A stretch of 64,000 bases of DNA from Phorcus lineatus (taxonomy: Eukaryota; Mollusca; Gastropoda; Trochida; Trochidae). How positions within the stretch are numbered: the first letter of the stretch is position 1; the number at the start of each line of letters is the position of its first letter. The stretch spans positions 28,654,622 through 28,718,621 of the forward strand of contig OV121093.1 in the NCBI GenBank assembly GCA_921293015.1, given 5' to 3'. This document shows, one piece after another, positions 34,277 to 46,646 of the stretch. A model generated the notes under the pieces. It ran no database searches. It was not told the DNA's origin and was given only the letters and a program-made list of their open reading frames with translations. The translations under genes were made by a program, and so were the position numbers.

Positions 34277-34721
34277 AAGGGGCACAAAGCATGTTGTTGG
34301 AGTCAAATATGTCAAACTTTATAAATGGTGTTCTTTAATCGAGAAGTAATCGAGTAAGAAAATCAGCTGTCCAATGCTTATCGGTTCAATATTAGGACAA
34401 TAAACATGTTTAAGTCGTGATTTGTGATCGAAAACCGGACACTGACGCGATAATAATTCAAATACAAAGACACATATATGTTGATAGTGTTATGTTGGTC
34501 ATGTTACTAATATTCCTGTATTTTGGATCCAGAATTGTGACTTTTTAAGGTCAAAATGACCGTGTTTGTATTACAATTCAAAATAGGAAAGTATCACAAG
34601 TTTGCCATCGTGGTGATAAAGATGCAAGGTGTGGGAGATATTTGAACTTGAGTTAGCAAAAACAGCATTTTTTTCGAATAAAGCCACATACACAATTTAT
34701 GTAACATGCTCTGAGCACCTT
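34277..34721. mobile_element. Complete MITE with TA target duplication
   Basis: AAGGGGCACAAAGCATGTT at the left end pairs with AACATGCTCTGAGCACCTT at the right end. TA flanks both sides (34275-34276, 34722-34723). Length is 445 bp with no transposase. The terminal pattern resembles that of the MITE at 3675-4095 (AAGAGCCACTC..), and internal phrases (GTTGTTGGAGTCA, CCAAACTT-like) are shared, so it is probably a related subfamily mobilised by a Tc1/mariner-type transposase. Confidence 0.85.
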
Positions 34722-34771
34722 TAACAAGCAAATTATATAACATAGCTTAACATGAGCTCAATGTCTCCGGG

Positions 34772-35038
34772 GAGAGATAACGTAATTATTAGCGTGTTCA
34801 GTCATTTCTATCTGCGATAGAGAACTGTTCTACGTGCAGTAAGGTTTGAGTGCAATGCTTCAATGAATTACATCGCAGTAGCACCAATGTTTCCCTAGTT
34901 CCCAACGACGCTCGCAGGTTTCATCGCAATTTATAACCACACCAGTAGGCTTTTATCGCTCCAATCATACTAGCAGCCCGCCGCTAAAGGCTGAAATATG
35001 GCCCAAGCGGCGTCAAACAATAACTCACTCACTCACCC
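34772..35038 (+). mobile_element. SINE, internally deleted copy
   Basis: Shares TAGAGAACTGTTCTAC, CGACGCTCGCAGGTTTCA, ACTAGCAGCC and the 3' end GGCGTCAAACAATAACTCAC with the SINE at 50892-51204. A box-A-like TTATTAGCGTGTTCAG is present but the B-box segment is missing, so it could not be transcribed from its own pol III promoter. Confidence 0.75.
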
Positions 35039-36577
35039 ACCCATACTAGAAGTGTCTTTGATAGTTTCAATTCTAACATTATGTACAGATAAATGACTCA
35101 AGTAGTATATTCAATCATTTAATTAACTTTAACAGTACAGAGATGCTGTCAGAAATTCCTACTTGTATCTTTATTCTATATGGATCCAACCTCTCTCTAT
35201 AGAATCAAGTACATGAGGGATCTTTATGTCAAGGAGAAAATCCACAGTTATGGTTTTGAGAGACATTTAAAAAACCTGAACTTTGCTGGGAACGACATCT
35301 AAAACTGAGCTTGCGAGGTCCTACTATTAATGCCGAAATCAGAACGTTTTTAAAAATGCATACCAAAACCCCACACAAACTTTTTTTACTGATGTTATAT
35401 ACATTACGAGCCCTCATGGTGCATGTGTAAAGACAATATTGACTCTAGCGTGATTCGAACGTACACTATCTGGGCTTTCCTCTCCACAACGGTCTGAATA
35501 CAGTCTCACTGCTCGTACGTTCTGACACAAGTTTTGCGCATTCAATACCTTTTTATTAGCGGGCCAATCACACCATCGCGTTTAAAATAAGGAGAGCGGC
35601 GATAAAGGTTAACGAATGGTAAACGGGAGTTACTTTCCCCTATATACTGAGGTTTTTTCCGGACTTATTGTGATTGGCTAGTTGAGATTGCGTGAGAACG
35701 TGCGGGCAACGAGGGTGCATTCAGACCGTTGTGCGGAGGAAAGCTCCTGATAGTGACTGCATCAATGTTCTTCAATGTAATATAGGTAATTTTAGATATA
35801 TTTTGGTCCACATATTTATCAAATTTAATGTTTATAATGAAATTCAAACTCCGTCCATTATTATTTACACACATACCCAAAACATTATAATATATGTACC
35901 TATCATTTCAGATTTTGCGAAAGAATTCCACAGATGTGATTATGTTAATTCTCCTCAGAATGCTGGGAAACCCGACTCTCCTGTCATCTGATTTAGAATT
36001 AACCCAGGTTGATTTAAGTTAACTCCAAACATCTATTCGTAATCGTTATCATCTCTATCTTTAAGTTGGAAGTACAAACACTGTCAGACGTTAAACATCT
36101 CACAGACATGTATCTAAATCAGTACAAAGTGCTATCGATTCCAGGTGAGTCACGTAAAAAGCATGCAAAGCATGCGTCTTCACTGGACATGCATGGATAG
36201 CACGTGCACATAATGCCTGTCTTTGATTCATTCAAGTATTGAATTGGCAAGGGCAAATTTAAAGATGCAAGTATATTATCTACCCGCTTTGAATAGGTCT
36301 CGAAAAAACAACTGCGTCTGCTGCGCTCACTTGAAGCAATGTTTGTTTAACCTGGTTTCAGTTTCTCAAGGTTGAATGGTATTATACACTCCCTTTTTTA
36401 AATCATGCATGTAGATGTAGGTAGCTCGGGTTTCTAATGCACATCTCTTCTGTCAGGAAAACTTGATCTTGATGACGTCATCTGATGAAATGCAAGACTC
36501 TCCGACACGTAGATATGTGCTTCCTTGTGAGCTCGTCGAATATTCGTCGCATCATGCGTGGATATCGTTATTCAACT
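35039..36577. other. Non-coding, nothing certain
   Basis: GCCAATCACA at about 35575 and TGTGATTGGC at about 35669 form an inverted CCAAT pair, but no gene follows convincingly. Open frames at 35665-35991 overlap on opposite strands and have no motif. Confidence 0.3.
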
Positions 36578-36745
36578 AAATGAATATCAAAAGTGTTGAA
36601 ACCCACCCATCCCGCATCTGATTTTCTTTGAAAAAATATTATTTGAAAGGGACCAACAATTTGCTACAAAGCAAAGCAAATCAGTTGATCAGTAGAATAC
36701 CGGGAGACGTCGTAAAATATTTCAGTTCATTTCAAGTTCGTGCCA
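36578..36745 (+). repeat. Repeat S, copy 2
   Basis: Matches 16265-16600 with about 150 internal bases missing: ATATCAAAAGTGTTGAAACC, then TTTTCTTTGAAAAAATATTA and AATCAGTTGATCAGTA. Confidence 0.65.
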
Positions 36746-36859
36746 GACACATATATTTGAATATGCAGATAGGGGTCAACAAAACTAGAGGTGGGGCATA
36801 GCTGCTGTCCGAAGATGTTGCGAGCAATGAGTGCGTGTAGTCCGTGCAGCGGTCACATG

Positions 36860-36956
36860 TGCAAGATTATATAAGGGGTGTAGTGCACGTGGGATAGCAC
36901 TTGAGGTTCACGACCGACGGTGTTAGGAGTCGTCACCAACCAAACCTTGTAAGTAC
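36860..36956 (+). promoter_or_regulatory. Possible promoter with 5' exon donor
   Basis: A TATA-like TTATATAAGGGG near 36867 is followed 80 bases on by a consensus splice donor in ACCTTGTAAGTACTG near 36950. This could be the promoter and non-coding first exon of a gene or an element, but no downstream coding exon was identified in the window. Confidence 0.2.
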
Positions 36957-37180
36957 TGCAAGGGTAAATGTCATAGTGATTGCCGTTTTGCTAAATGCTG
37001 ATCGAGGAAGGCTGGGCTGAGATCTGAGATTTTGGTTAGTTTGGTGAATTTTTTATATATTGATTCGCCGCATCGAACTTGTAAAGGCGTGTTTGATCGT
37101 GTTCCAAAGTGAAGTTTTAAGTGTTTTAGCTGCGCAAGAGATGTTTCTTCGTGGGAAGAACTTAACATGAATATTGGCAT

Positions 37181-37974
37181 TAGAAGGACTCGGCAGTTTA
37201 ACTGGTTATCAATTTGTCGGATCGGATCGGATCATCCGGGATACTAAGGTCATCTTGTACTACGTTACAACGCATCAAATTGCATTACTTTAATCGTCTT
37301 TGTAATAAACCCCGCTTTAGGCTGACGTACAACCAAATACATTCTTTTAGTTGTTTGTTAATGTTTTTGACATGACTTTGGCCCACGCTTTTTTTCCTTT
37401 AAGATATGTCCTTTAGAAAATGGCAAAGTATTGATATTAACAGAGTGTAACATAAAATGAATAGTAATATTTGTAACCCGTAATCACCGGTTTATTTTTC
37501 TATAACAGATAAGCATCGCTCGATTTCAATTGAACCCAATATTTTGTGAAATAATGTTTCCATATTTTGCCTAATAATTGTTAATGTTAGTCTTCTGGTA
37601 AGTTAGATTTGATTTAGTGTAACATGCAGCTCCTTTATAGCGGGGGTTACGGGTGGAAGTGGAAGTTGATGAATTGGAATGTCTAATAAAAATTCGCACG
37701 TGCCTAGGTGTTCCAATTCATACATCGGTTGGTAAATATAACTTATAAATTCACTGTAGAGTTCAAACGATTAATGAACTTCCTGAAAAACTAAATCAAT
37801 AAACATAGTCGTAAATGAAATTTTCGTTTATGAGTTCCTAATTTCACCCCTTCAAATGCTTCTCTTCATATAAAGCTTTTATTTCTCATCTCATAAAAAG
37901 TTAAAAGTTACTGGTGGGAAAATCTTAATCCTGCTATTCAACTACATCTTATCACTTGAAACCTCGACATTGAT
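37181..37974. other. Non-coding, nothing recognised
   Basis: No gene or repeat supported. Confidence 0.35.
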
Positions 37975-38090
37975 TCAATATTGACGACAGCGGAGATGAC
38001 TCTGCATGAGCTGCACGCTTTTCACGTGCTAGCCGAAAGCTGTTTATAAATGTTACATAACTGAAAGTCCGGCACAACTAACTGCGCTGC
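37975..38090 (+). repeat. E-box-bearing dispersed repeat, copy 3
   Basis: GACTCTGCATGAGCTGCACG followed by CTTTTCACGTGCTAGC and, after about 40 bases, a CCGGCACAACTAACTG-like stretch parallels 13145-13260 and 41985-42090. Confidence 0.55.
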
Positions 38091-38834
38091 ACCAACAAAA
38101 ACTGGACTAATACACTGGCATTGCGTGATGCACTTGAACCTGTGTGACAAGAAGATCAGCTCCGCACAAAATGGCGCTGTTAATTACTGAGAACGGCATG
38201 CTTTGAACTAATTCTGTAGAAATTCACTCACCAGGATATTGAATTGAAATGAGCTTACATACACACACTTGAATTACATTGGGTTTTTTATTTCAAATCT
38301 TTCCAAACACTGAACATGTGAGATTCAAGAGCTTGTGACTGTAATGTGACTGTTATCTTCATGTATCGGTGTTCGATTTCATTCAAAACTCTGCATTTCA
38401 ATTCAAGCAAGACAATCGAGTCTTTTCCTCACAATAACATCCATGTTCGTATGCCCTGCACTGCTGGTTCGGCGTTGGCGTTATGCAATTATCAATTTGC
38501 ACAAAATGGCGCAAATATTTGCTGTAAACGGCAAATCTGAATTAAACAATGCTCAACACACACAGTCATTGAATACTAACTAAGTTTCTTTGAATCATTG
38601 AAAACAATTCAAAGTTTGTTCATAGATGTTATGAGATATTGATTATCTACAATTAATTAAAGTTTTCAAATAGATTCCAACCAAGGCACAATTACACCTT
38701 CGACCTGAACATATTCATGTGACTAATTAAACAAACTAAAGTAAGAACCGAACCATGTACTGTGTTAGTGAACTATGTTAGAGAAACTTTAGGTATTTGG
38801 AAGAAGTAATGTTGTTGGAAATTACTTTAACTCA
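38091..38834. other. Non-coding, nothing recognised
   Basis: No gene supported; the 38346-38540 frame has no motif. Confidence 0.35.
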
Positions 38835-39940
38835 TTAACGCCGAGAGCCGCGTATATGCGTCAAAATAATGAGGTTCTCACAGCGAGAGTCGCATATAAG
38901 CGTCCGTTAATTAGAAGTTTCTCACAGCGAGAGACGCTTATGTGCTTTAATTGAAAGCACCTCTTATTCAGCGAGAGCCGCGTATGTGCGTCCGTCGTAA
39001 AGTATAACAATGAACTTATTATTATATTATGAACTTTAGCATCCATTAATGTAGATAACAGTTTCGTAAATAAGATGCTATCCTCAGGAAAGCAATAAGA
39101 AATGAAAATCGTTGCTCTTTGTGCAAAAATATACTACGTTTCGTAAATGAAAACATTTTGAATATGTTGATTTTGGAAGGGAAAAATAAATACTTTTAAA
39201 GGAAGGTTTATTTATTCAGATGAAACGATTGGAGTCTGTGTGAAGTTACCAATTTTGAAACATTGTTAGATTATTGTATTTGTAAAACGCTTTGAATTCA
39301 TATATCTAAGACGAAACGAGAGGAAGCGTTATTATAAACATTTATGTACATGTATTCATAAATAATTTGTTAAGAATTTGAGGCAATTGAAAGTGACACT
39401 TTGATTTTACCTTAACTTCTTGAATGCATCACTTTGAGAATGTCATGTCATGAACTATCAATTTGATAATTGCATATAATTAATATTTTGAACGCCAGTG
39501 TTGTTCTACTTTGAACACTATTATTAATATAAGAGTTTATTCGAATATTACTTTACGAAACTAGCCGAGTGCATCCTGTATCCAGCACGGTCAGTAGCAG
39601 TCCAGTAACAATAATAGTTTTAGCATGTACAGGTTTTTTTTAAATTCGACAATATGTCTGCCATTGAATGGATACATACACATGTTAAATTATAAGTAGA
39701 GTCGACAACGGAATAGATTACCTGGTCAATATTAATAATCATTACATTCTAACTCTATCTCTTAAATCGGGATATTATTTCCATAAATTCTTAATTGTGA
39801 TTCAGATGGTTAAGATACCGACACATTGTATCTACTCAACATGGTGTGTAGATATGCAGTATTTGTATCTATGAATAGGAATGCATGTACATTAACATAT
39901 GTGAAAATATTAGGCACGTTACGTGTTTATGTGTTAGTAC
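38835..39940 (+). repeat. Inverted-pair element A
   Basis: Homologous over its length, in opposite orientation, to 50700-52560 (element B). Shared blocks include CTTTAATTGAAAGCACCTCT, GAAACGATTGGAGTCT, TTTGAACGCCAGTGTTGTTC, GCACGGTCAGTA and CATGTTAAATTATA. The left edge is TTAA followed by CGCCGAGAGCCGCG, and the B counterpart also begins TTAA then AAGCCGCG, which suggests but does not prove a TTAA-targeting element. No transposase frame is present. Confidence 0.8.
38843..39003. repeat. 43-bp subterminal repeats of element A, four units
   Basis: GAGAG-C-GC-TAT--GCG starts recur at 38843, 38885, 38929 and 38973. Element B has only two such units, so the array expanded or contracted after the copies separated. 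Confidence 0.85.
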
Positions 39941-40262
39941 TTGCACTTAGTAGTAGTTAGTGTTAGTACTTGTGTGTACAATATGCCGCCATCAAATCAC
40001 TGTAGTGGATAGATTGAGAAAGACAATCTAACATGAAGATTGACAAATGCTTATAAGTGATATTTGGTTATTTATATTCTAAATATATATCAAAATATGT
40101 AAGTGTGTGTCAGTGTATGTTATTTGCGGTTAAGTTTGCTGTTTAAGTACTGTTGTTTAGATACAAGTAAGAGAAATTGTCTCTCATATCATTTTGACCA
40201 ATATAAAAGGTGCAATATCTAATGCAGTTTACATGTCAATTATATTTGGTGAGACAATGAAA

Positions 40263-40437
<175 letters not shown>

Positions 40438-40462
40438 GTTGTGTTTTAATCATTTACATATT

Positions 40463-40480
40463 ATATATATATATATATAT
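40463..40480. repeat. (AT)n run
   Basis: Short AT dinucleotide stretch just after the CT microsatellite. Confidence 0.85.
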
Positions 40481-40576
40481 CTTTATTTTTTACAATACGA
40501 GAGATGGCATGAACTAAATAAATCATTTTTCAGCCATGTGTCCTTATACATATGTATCAGATTGGTCCATTATTAA

Positions 40577-41590
40577 ATGACCCTTGTTGTTTTTAAACTG
40601 TGAGTGTCAGGGAAAGATACCACTTTACCGCTTTAAAATTATTATACACTGGGCCCTTAGGATTATGACTAATAGATGGTTTAATATTTATTACAATTAC
40701 ACGTCTGTAAGGATAGGAGATTTCCTTCGTTTGAATTGAAAAAAATAAAAGGAAATTGCTTTCTCTTTTGAGTAAACCAGATATAAAGGGAGGTAATTCA
40801 AAGTAGGTGGCGTTGCTAAGTAAGGGTATAAAAGAGACTAAGAAGACCAGTGTGTTCAACCTCTCCTACGGTGGCATCGTTCTAGCGCGACAGTTTATGT
40901 TATTTGTTTTATATTATTCTGTCAGGTATGCTATCCTGCTGCAGGATATGTGGGGTCTAGGGCGGACTGTGGTTCAGAACCATAAAGGTGTGCCAGTACT
41001 TTTTCAGATACCTGATGCTGTTCACAGTGACGCGGAGTAGGTATGATGCATTACAGCCCTTTTGAGGCAATTACTTCAGTGAAGTGGTGTAAGCATGGTT
41101 GCAGGATGGAAGAACGGCATGGTAACGAGTTATTTCCAGGACGTAAAAGTATTAGTTGTAAAAAAGTTTAAGGGCAAGTAAACGTCTCGGTGACTGCGGC
41201 AAGCGAAGCGATATTGTCCTTGGTTTTTATATCTGGGTTTATGGAGGTTGAGATGAGAACTATTATTTGCTTCTCCCAGTCAGACAACTGGTGTCTATAA
41301 CAGGAAGTTATCATGTACATTGTAGATCGTGTACTTGCCCATGATCCTTGTTGTTTAAAACTGTGGCCTGTGGATGTTTTACCACTGTTGGTCTCATGGG
41401 AAGATACCGCTTTAAAATTATTTTACACTGGGCATGACTTAGATTTCTGGAAACTCATAGATGGTTTATAATTAAACAATATAAGTCTTCATTACGATTA
41501 GGTCTGTGAATATGTAATAATTGCTTCTCCCAGTCAGAGAACTGGTTTATATAACACTAAGTTATCAAATACATTGTAAAACGTGCTGCA
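40577..41590. repeat. Complex of short direct repeats
   Basis: CCTTGTTGTTTTTAAACTGT with GATACCACTTTACCGCTTTA and ATAGATGGTTTA at 40577-40720 recurs in altered form at 41342-41475. TTGCTTCTCCCAGTCAGA with AACTGGT and TACATTGTA at 41269 recurs at 41519, 250 bases later. Between the copies lies a TATAAAAG box (40827-40834) and a short plus frame (40807-41040). This could be a degenerate LTR-like or tandem structure; no gag or pol is seen. Confidence 0.45.
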
Positions 41591-41984
41591 CGTGCACCAC
41601 GCTGGAATAAACTGCACGATGTCAAAATGAAGCATACATGACAGGCAATATATAATAACATAATATTAAAAGAAAAAGTGTAATAATGTGTACAAGATAA
41701 GTGACTACAAAAGATATTTTCCTGACGAAACAGCACAAGTGTTGTACTAACTAACATTTTGCAAATAAGTGTTCATTTCTTTGTTTCAAGCCTTTACTCG
41801 TGTACGTCATCTCCAGTGACGAAATGCCTTTAGAGCTAATTAGAACATCAAAGGTTTTATTTGACACATTACATTGACTTCAATTCCAACAAGTCATAAC
41901 CTTTTCTTATTCTTTATTAAATATCATGTAATTCTATAGTAAATCAGACAGATCAATTACAATTACTGATTATCCTTCCTACCC

Positions 41985-42240
41985 CATCAACAGACACGAC
42001 TCTGCACGTGTTGCACGCCTTTCACAATCTATCGGAAGACTAAAAGAAACTAAATGTTCAGGTACAACTTAATAACTTTTTAAAATTTTCAGTCATATCA
42101 TTTATTTTTTAAATGATAAGAATTGAAAAAAAAGATGAAAGACAAATATCGTTTATTGTCGCTTTTAGAATTGCGTTTATTATAATCATAAAGTCGATTC
42201 TGTTTAAAGGTAAAAAGGTACATAGATCATTGCTTAAAAG
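41985..42240 (+). repeat. E-box-bearing dispersed repeat, copy 4
   Basis: ACACGACTCTGCACGTGTTG with CACGCCTTTCAC is the clearest copy of this family. It lies just downstream of propeller gene 3. The adjacent GTGCTGCACGTGCACCACG near 41583 adds further CACGTG cores. Confidence 0.65.
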
Positions 42241-42659
42241 TAAGATATAAATACAACATACATTCCAGAATATTTTACATTTCACAGAATATTTAAATGT
42301 AGGATGTTCTATGATTACTATTGTTTATTAGGTAATGTTTAACAGGAATAGAACATAAAATAGCTAAATAAGGGACACAACATTTCTTAAAACATCTACA
42401 CTGTACCTTACAAACACAAATCGATTCTAACAAATTGATTCAATTGTCCAAAACAAATACATGATTTATGATTTGTTTTTCTATTGATGTTAACACTCTA
42501 CTACTTCATAAAGGACTTGAATATGATTTTTGGCAGTCACTTTCCTAATAACTTATTTAATATTCCGATCAGTTCATTAGCAGATTGTTATGTTTTAATA
42601 GGAAGATATCTGCATATCTGTGTGTCACCTGACATTACATAAAATAATTGATTTAAACT

Positions 42660-43643
42660 TTAATATAAAGTAGATAGAAGACTGCTTGTTTTAGAAACAA
42701 CATATGGAAAACGATTCAGAAGCAATAAAACTTGATTCCCAATGTTACACGTATCATCAATTGTCATTGTTTCCACATTTGTTGATTTAGTATACGAATA
42801 GTATAAATTATTATCTTGCATACGACATGATATAATAAATTTTGATCCGATACTGGTAACATTATTACATACATTTATGATTTTGCCTTGATAAAATACA
42901 GCAACGTTTATGGAATTTTCACGCTTTTTATTACGCGAGACATAGACATTCATGTACATATCTCCTAGTCTGCGAACAGCAAATCTGTATACACTCCCTG
43001 AAATGTTTTTTATTTCGCGTATGTTCCTTGAAGGAAGGTCTGCACAAAAGATTCTTGAAGTATGTTTCGAGTGCTCAAGCCAGCAAAAAAGATTACCATC
43101 AAGACTTAAATATCTTATACTAGAGTGGTTTGTTTGGTACCATATATGGTTAGGTTCACCAGTAGCTTTTGCAATCTGTCCTATATTACCTGGCCGACGC
43201 CCAACATAAGAATAATAAATGTTGTCTTTGTACACCTTCAAATGACACGTCAACCCTTTCTTTAAAAGTAATTCTTGTGCCTTCTGTCCAACAGTCTGTT
43301 TTTTAATGCCTCCGAAGGTCGACCAGAAAAGTGTCTTCGTAGATCTGTCATATTCAATATCACATATGTAGCCTGAAATCTTGATTCCAATCTTCTCAGT
43401 TTTGTTTGCAGTGCCCTTAAGAACATCTAGCTTCGGATTTCGTTCTGCATTGGTGACAATCATGACGAGTTCAGTCTTCTTTGCGTCTTGAATATTGTTC
43501 AGAAGATTCATTGAACAGGTTGCATCACATGAAAGCTCACAACTTATCTTCAACTGCGACTTTGAATCTTTTTTAAAAACTGTTATGTTCTTTATGGATG
43601 CCGCCAGTGTGGCCAACAGCAGACATGTCACAATTCTGCACAT
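42660..43643 (-). CDS. Secreted YWTD-like propeller protein 3
   Basis: A single uninterrupted 327-codon frame on the minus strand with a signal peptide (MCRIVTCLLLATLAASIKN). A short cysteine-rich segment follows (CELSCDATC, residues 35-43). The remainder has regularly spaced blade motifs in the style of LDL-receptor class B repeats: DRSTKTLFWS (99-108), DNIYYSYV (140-147), GNLFCWLEH (183-191), MNVYVS (231-236) and NNLYYSYT (278-285). The 60-120 segment aligns with residues of protein 4 (TIVFVEEQ..THTVYWS), so the two are distant paralogues. The coiled-coil region of proteins 1 and 2 is absent. Several N-glycosylation sequons occur and there is no membrane segment. Extracellular binding is likely; ligand and pathway unknown. 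It is the only family member in the window on the minus strand and lies between inverted repeats A and B. Confidence 0.75.
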   Translation of the reverse strand: MCRIVTCLLLATLAASIKNITVFKKDSKSQLKISCELSCDATCSMNLLNNIQDAKKTELVMIVTNAERNPKLDVLKGTANKTEKIGIKISGYICDIEYDRSTKTLFWSTFGGIKKQTVGQKAQELLLKKGLTCHLKVYKDNIYYSYVGRRPGNIGQIAKATGEPNHIWYQTNHSSIRYLSLDGNLFCWLEHSKHTSRIFCADLPSRNIREIKNISGSVYRFAVRRLGDMYMNVYVSRNKKRENSINVAVFYQGKIINVCNNVTSIGSKFIISCRMQDNNLYYSYTKSTNVETMTIDDTCNIGNQVLLLLNRFPYVVSKTSSLLSTLY

Positions 43644-46274
43644 CTCCCTGTATCAAGTCGTCCCTAGTATAGCATTACTCCTCTGTGGTAAATTTATCGG
43701 GGAGTGTTATGCAGTGCAGCGACTTTTCTCAATATCTCTCGACTGGAAGTTATTAATTATGTATAAATGATATTTCTAACATATGAATGCCTCTTTGTTG
43801 TATTATTCAAACTTTAGCTTGAAATCATCAAATGCTGTCAAGATATCTTCATAAAATTTATAGATAACAAACAGATATTTCGGGAATATTTGTAATGGAG
43901 ACAATGTTTTGATTCAGTGTGATCTATCATTGCTTGCGGTTTAATAAACTAAAATAACTAATAAAACCAACGTGTATTTTGTAAATTTCGGATTTTATCC
44001 TCTTAACAAGAAATGCTGCAGGCAGAAGGTTTCTACATTTCCTTTAAATCTTACTTGAACCTATAAGAAGGTTTTTTTATAAGTCTGTTCATTGTAGCCA
44101 TTTCGCCATCAAAGCCAAAATGCTGATTTAAATTTTTAGTCGTCTGAAGATTGACCAGATGTTTCTTCTTTTATATGATTTGTTATTCTTCCTTGAAACA
44201 TTACTCCTTCACTAATAGGCAGAAACTTATATTTATGAAAAACTGTTTTTATAACTATACGATTTCTGTTCATCAAGCATTTTTTTAATGTTTTGCTAAT
44301 CAGGGATATTTCGATTTTTTCATAAATAAAATTTTTTACATAAAAAAACCTGTTAAAAAGTAAGTTTATCCAATATAAGATCCTGATTGATTATATAATA
44401 CCTGCGAAAAATGTATGTTTGAAGGAATTCAAACCTTATTCAATATTGAGCAGTGTTACACAGAGAGGAGGCGACTCCTCAGCAACATCTCACACATGTG
44501 CTTTAAAGCTAGCACAAATTTGATGTGGAAGCAGACTTAAAATCTAATACAACAACAACAAAGTTTGATTTATTTTTTTCAAGTAAACAAGTGATATTCT
44601 TTTACATAAGTGACTCTGGCAATCAGCGTGTTCTGTCACTCCTCAGTGCCACTACATAATATTATTTCCTTTTTTAGTGGAGATTGTGTTCGATATACAC
44701 TTCAGAATACTTTCGTACCCAAAGTTCATGATTTCACTGACACGAATAACATATTGTTATTATTCGTGTACGTTATTCGTCTTTGCATATTACACACGTT
44801 ATACTCTGAATTACGTAATAATTGATTAAACATATTAACATAAAGCCTTCCCCCTATATTTGTCCCCCGAAATTAACCGTATTTAAATTTGAAAACACAC
44901 CACTGATAATCGGTCACATCAAGGTTTTATACTTGATGTGAATATTGTTCTTACATGGTAGATCATGTACATCACATTCCGTTAGCATTACACATACACA
45001 AAAAGGTAATAGAATGTGTAAATTTCAATTAGTATTTTACGGCTAATGAATAAGGTTTCATTTTTCACAATCACACACAAAAAAGAGGTCACAGTGGGAA
45101 TGCTGTTTATAAGAATTTGGCAAAGACCTTTTTAAATTATCCGGGTATATTGAAGCAGAACATTAAATATCACAGAGCGTTGAAAAAATAACTATGTACT
45201 GTAATTATCTGCATTTTATGGACCCAAAGAACAAAGAATAAACATTGAAAAACAAAAAAATTACTTTGCAAATACTTGAAATAGTTCAAAGTATTTGCAA
45301 CATTTAATTTGTTAAATCTATTTCAAAGCAAATTAAAATATCAATCATATATATAAGTGCAGAACAATTAACTTTTTTTGTAAAACGAGTCAAACGTAAG
45401 GATAGAATGTATTTCGTTTTTGTTGAATTCATTTTGATATCCATTATGTTTATTAAGAGATAAGCATTTTGTTATCAGTGTGTTTTTGTTGGGCAACATG
45501 GATTGTGCCTCTACTGTAAAACTTTGTGTGCTCGCAGAAAAAGCTTTTGGACCAAATCAGTAACTTTAAAAGACCCGAACGAACATATATATATATGCAT
45601 ACATTCATATGTGTGTGTCAGACACGAAGTGACTTACCTCTCCTGAAAATGAGAGGGACACGTCATTTAAAAGTGTTGAAATGTTGATCAGACAACAGTA
45701 GTAACGTGAAACATTAATAAAATAACAACTTTCGACTAAAACTCAAGTAGTTACTAATGCAAACGACAAAAGTTATTCCTTCTTTTCAAACAGGGTTCGT
45801 ATGGTAGTAACACAATCATGTCAATCTTCACATATAAATATAACAGAGTTAACCATGTCATATTACAGTGGTGTTATCTGTAAGTCACTTATTAACTGAA
45901 AGTCACACTAATACCAAGTGTCTATTTTTCATGTCTAATGCAAAAAGTTTGACGAAATAAAGGTATTAATGTTAGTGAACAATATGAAAAATTGATTTTT
46001 TTAAAATTTATATTTATATTTTGAGCTTCCGGATGCGCACGCACAGGGATAGGACGTGCATGTAAAGAGCTCCGCCCCGGCCCGCTGATATCTTCCATAA
46101 CCTAATGAATCAACGGATATTTCGAAGCCAATGAAGATATTTGAAGCAACAAGAACATTACAACAATAATCAGGGGATGCAGCGAAAATATTTCAGAAAA
46201 TAAATTGAAGGTACGAATAAAAGTGAGTATACAGAATTGAACATAGCTATGCCGACACCAACACTCTTTATGGA
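43644..46274. other. Upstream region of propeller gene 3, mostly non-coding
   Basis: Apart from the relic at 45430-45570 and a CACGAATAA..TTATTCGTG hairpin near 44738-44770, nothing is recognisable. The 44610-44825 frame has no supporting motif. Confidence 0.35.
45430..45570 (+). repeat. Diverged relic of the upstream block
   Basis: TACTGTAAAACTTTGTGTGC, AGCTTTTGGACCAAATCAGT and the following TAAAAGAC..GAACGAAC parallel 7090-7205 (TACAGCAAAACTTTCTGTGC, AGCTTTTGGGCCAAACCGGT). Divergence is far higher than between the two main copies. Confidence 0.5.
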
Positions 46275-46367
46275 TCATCAACGGTCTCAAAGAATCATCA
46301 ACGCTCCTAAAGAATCATCAACGCTCTTAAAGAATCATAAACACTCTCAAAGAATCATCAACGCTTT
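46275..46367. repeat. 20-bp tandem repeat
   Basis: TCATCAACGCTCTCAAAGAA-like units start at 46275, 46295, 46315, 46335 and 46355 with single substitutions; the last is partial. Confidence 0.9.
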
Positions 46368-46646
46368 TTATATTACAAAATGAAAAAAGTCATTGAGGGA
46401 AACCAAAATGTGTTCTTTTATATATTAAATCATTTGCATCATCTAAAAGATTGATACAATCAAAAGATACCACAAAGGAAATAAAAGCCACTTTTAAACA
46501 AATTTGTGGATATGACACACTTCATTAAGAATGTTGATGATTCTAGTAGTGAACGGTCGGGTTTATTTGTTCACATTATTAGTACATGGAGTTCATAGCA
46601 TCTGGCTATTGGATCAACACACAATGGGACAGCATACAACACAGAG

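Noticed and set aside
35445..35515. tRNA-like B-box (GATTCGAAC) on the minus strand
   Set aside because: No convincing box A or cloverleaf could be drawn; kept out of the feature list.
36971..37180. 69-codon minus frame with a plausible amino-acid mix
   Set aside because: No family recognised, no homologue in the window and no splice context; not enough to call an exon.
38835..39940. Calling element A a piggyBac family member
   Set aside because: One end has TTAA and so does the B counterpart, but the other ends show no TTAA or matching inverted terminus.
42952..43209. Plus frame over propeller gene 3
   Set aside because: Antisense shadow of a better supported minus-strand gene.
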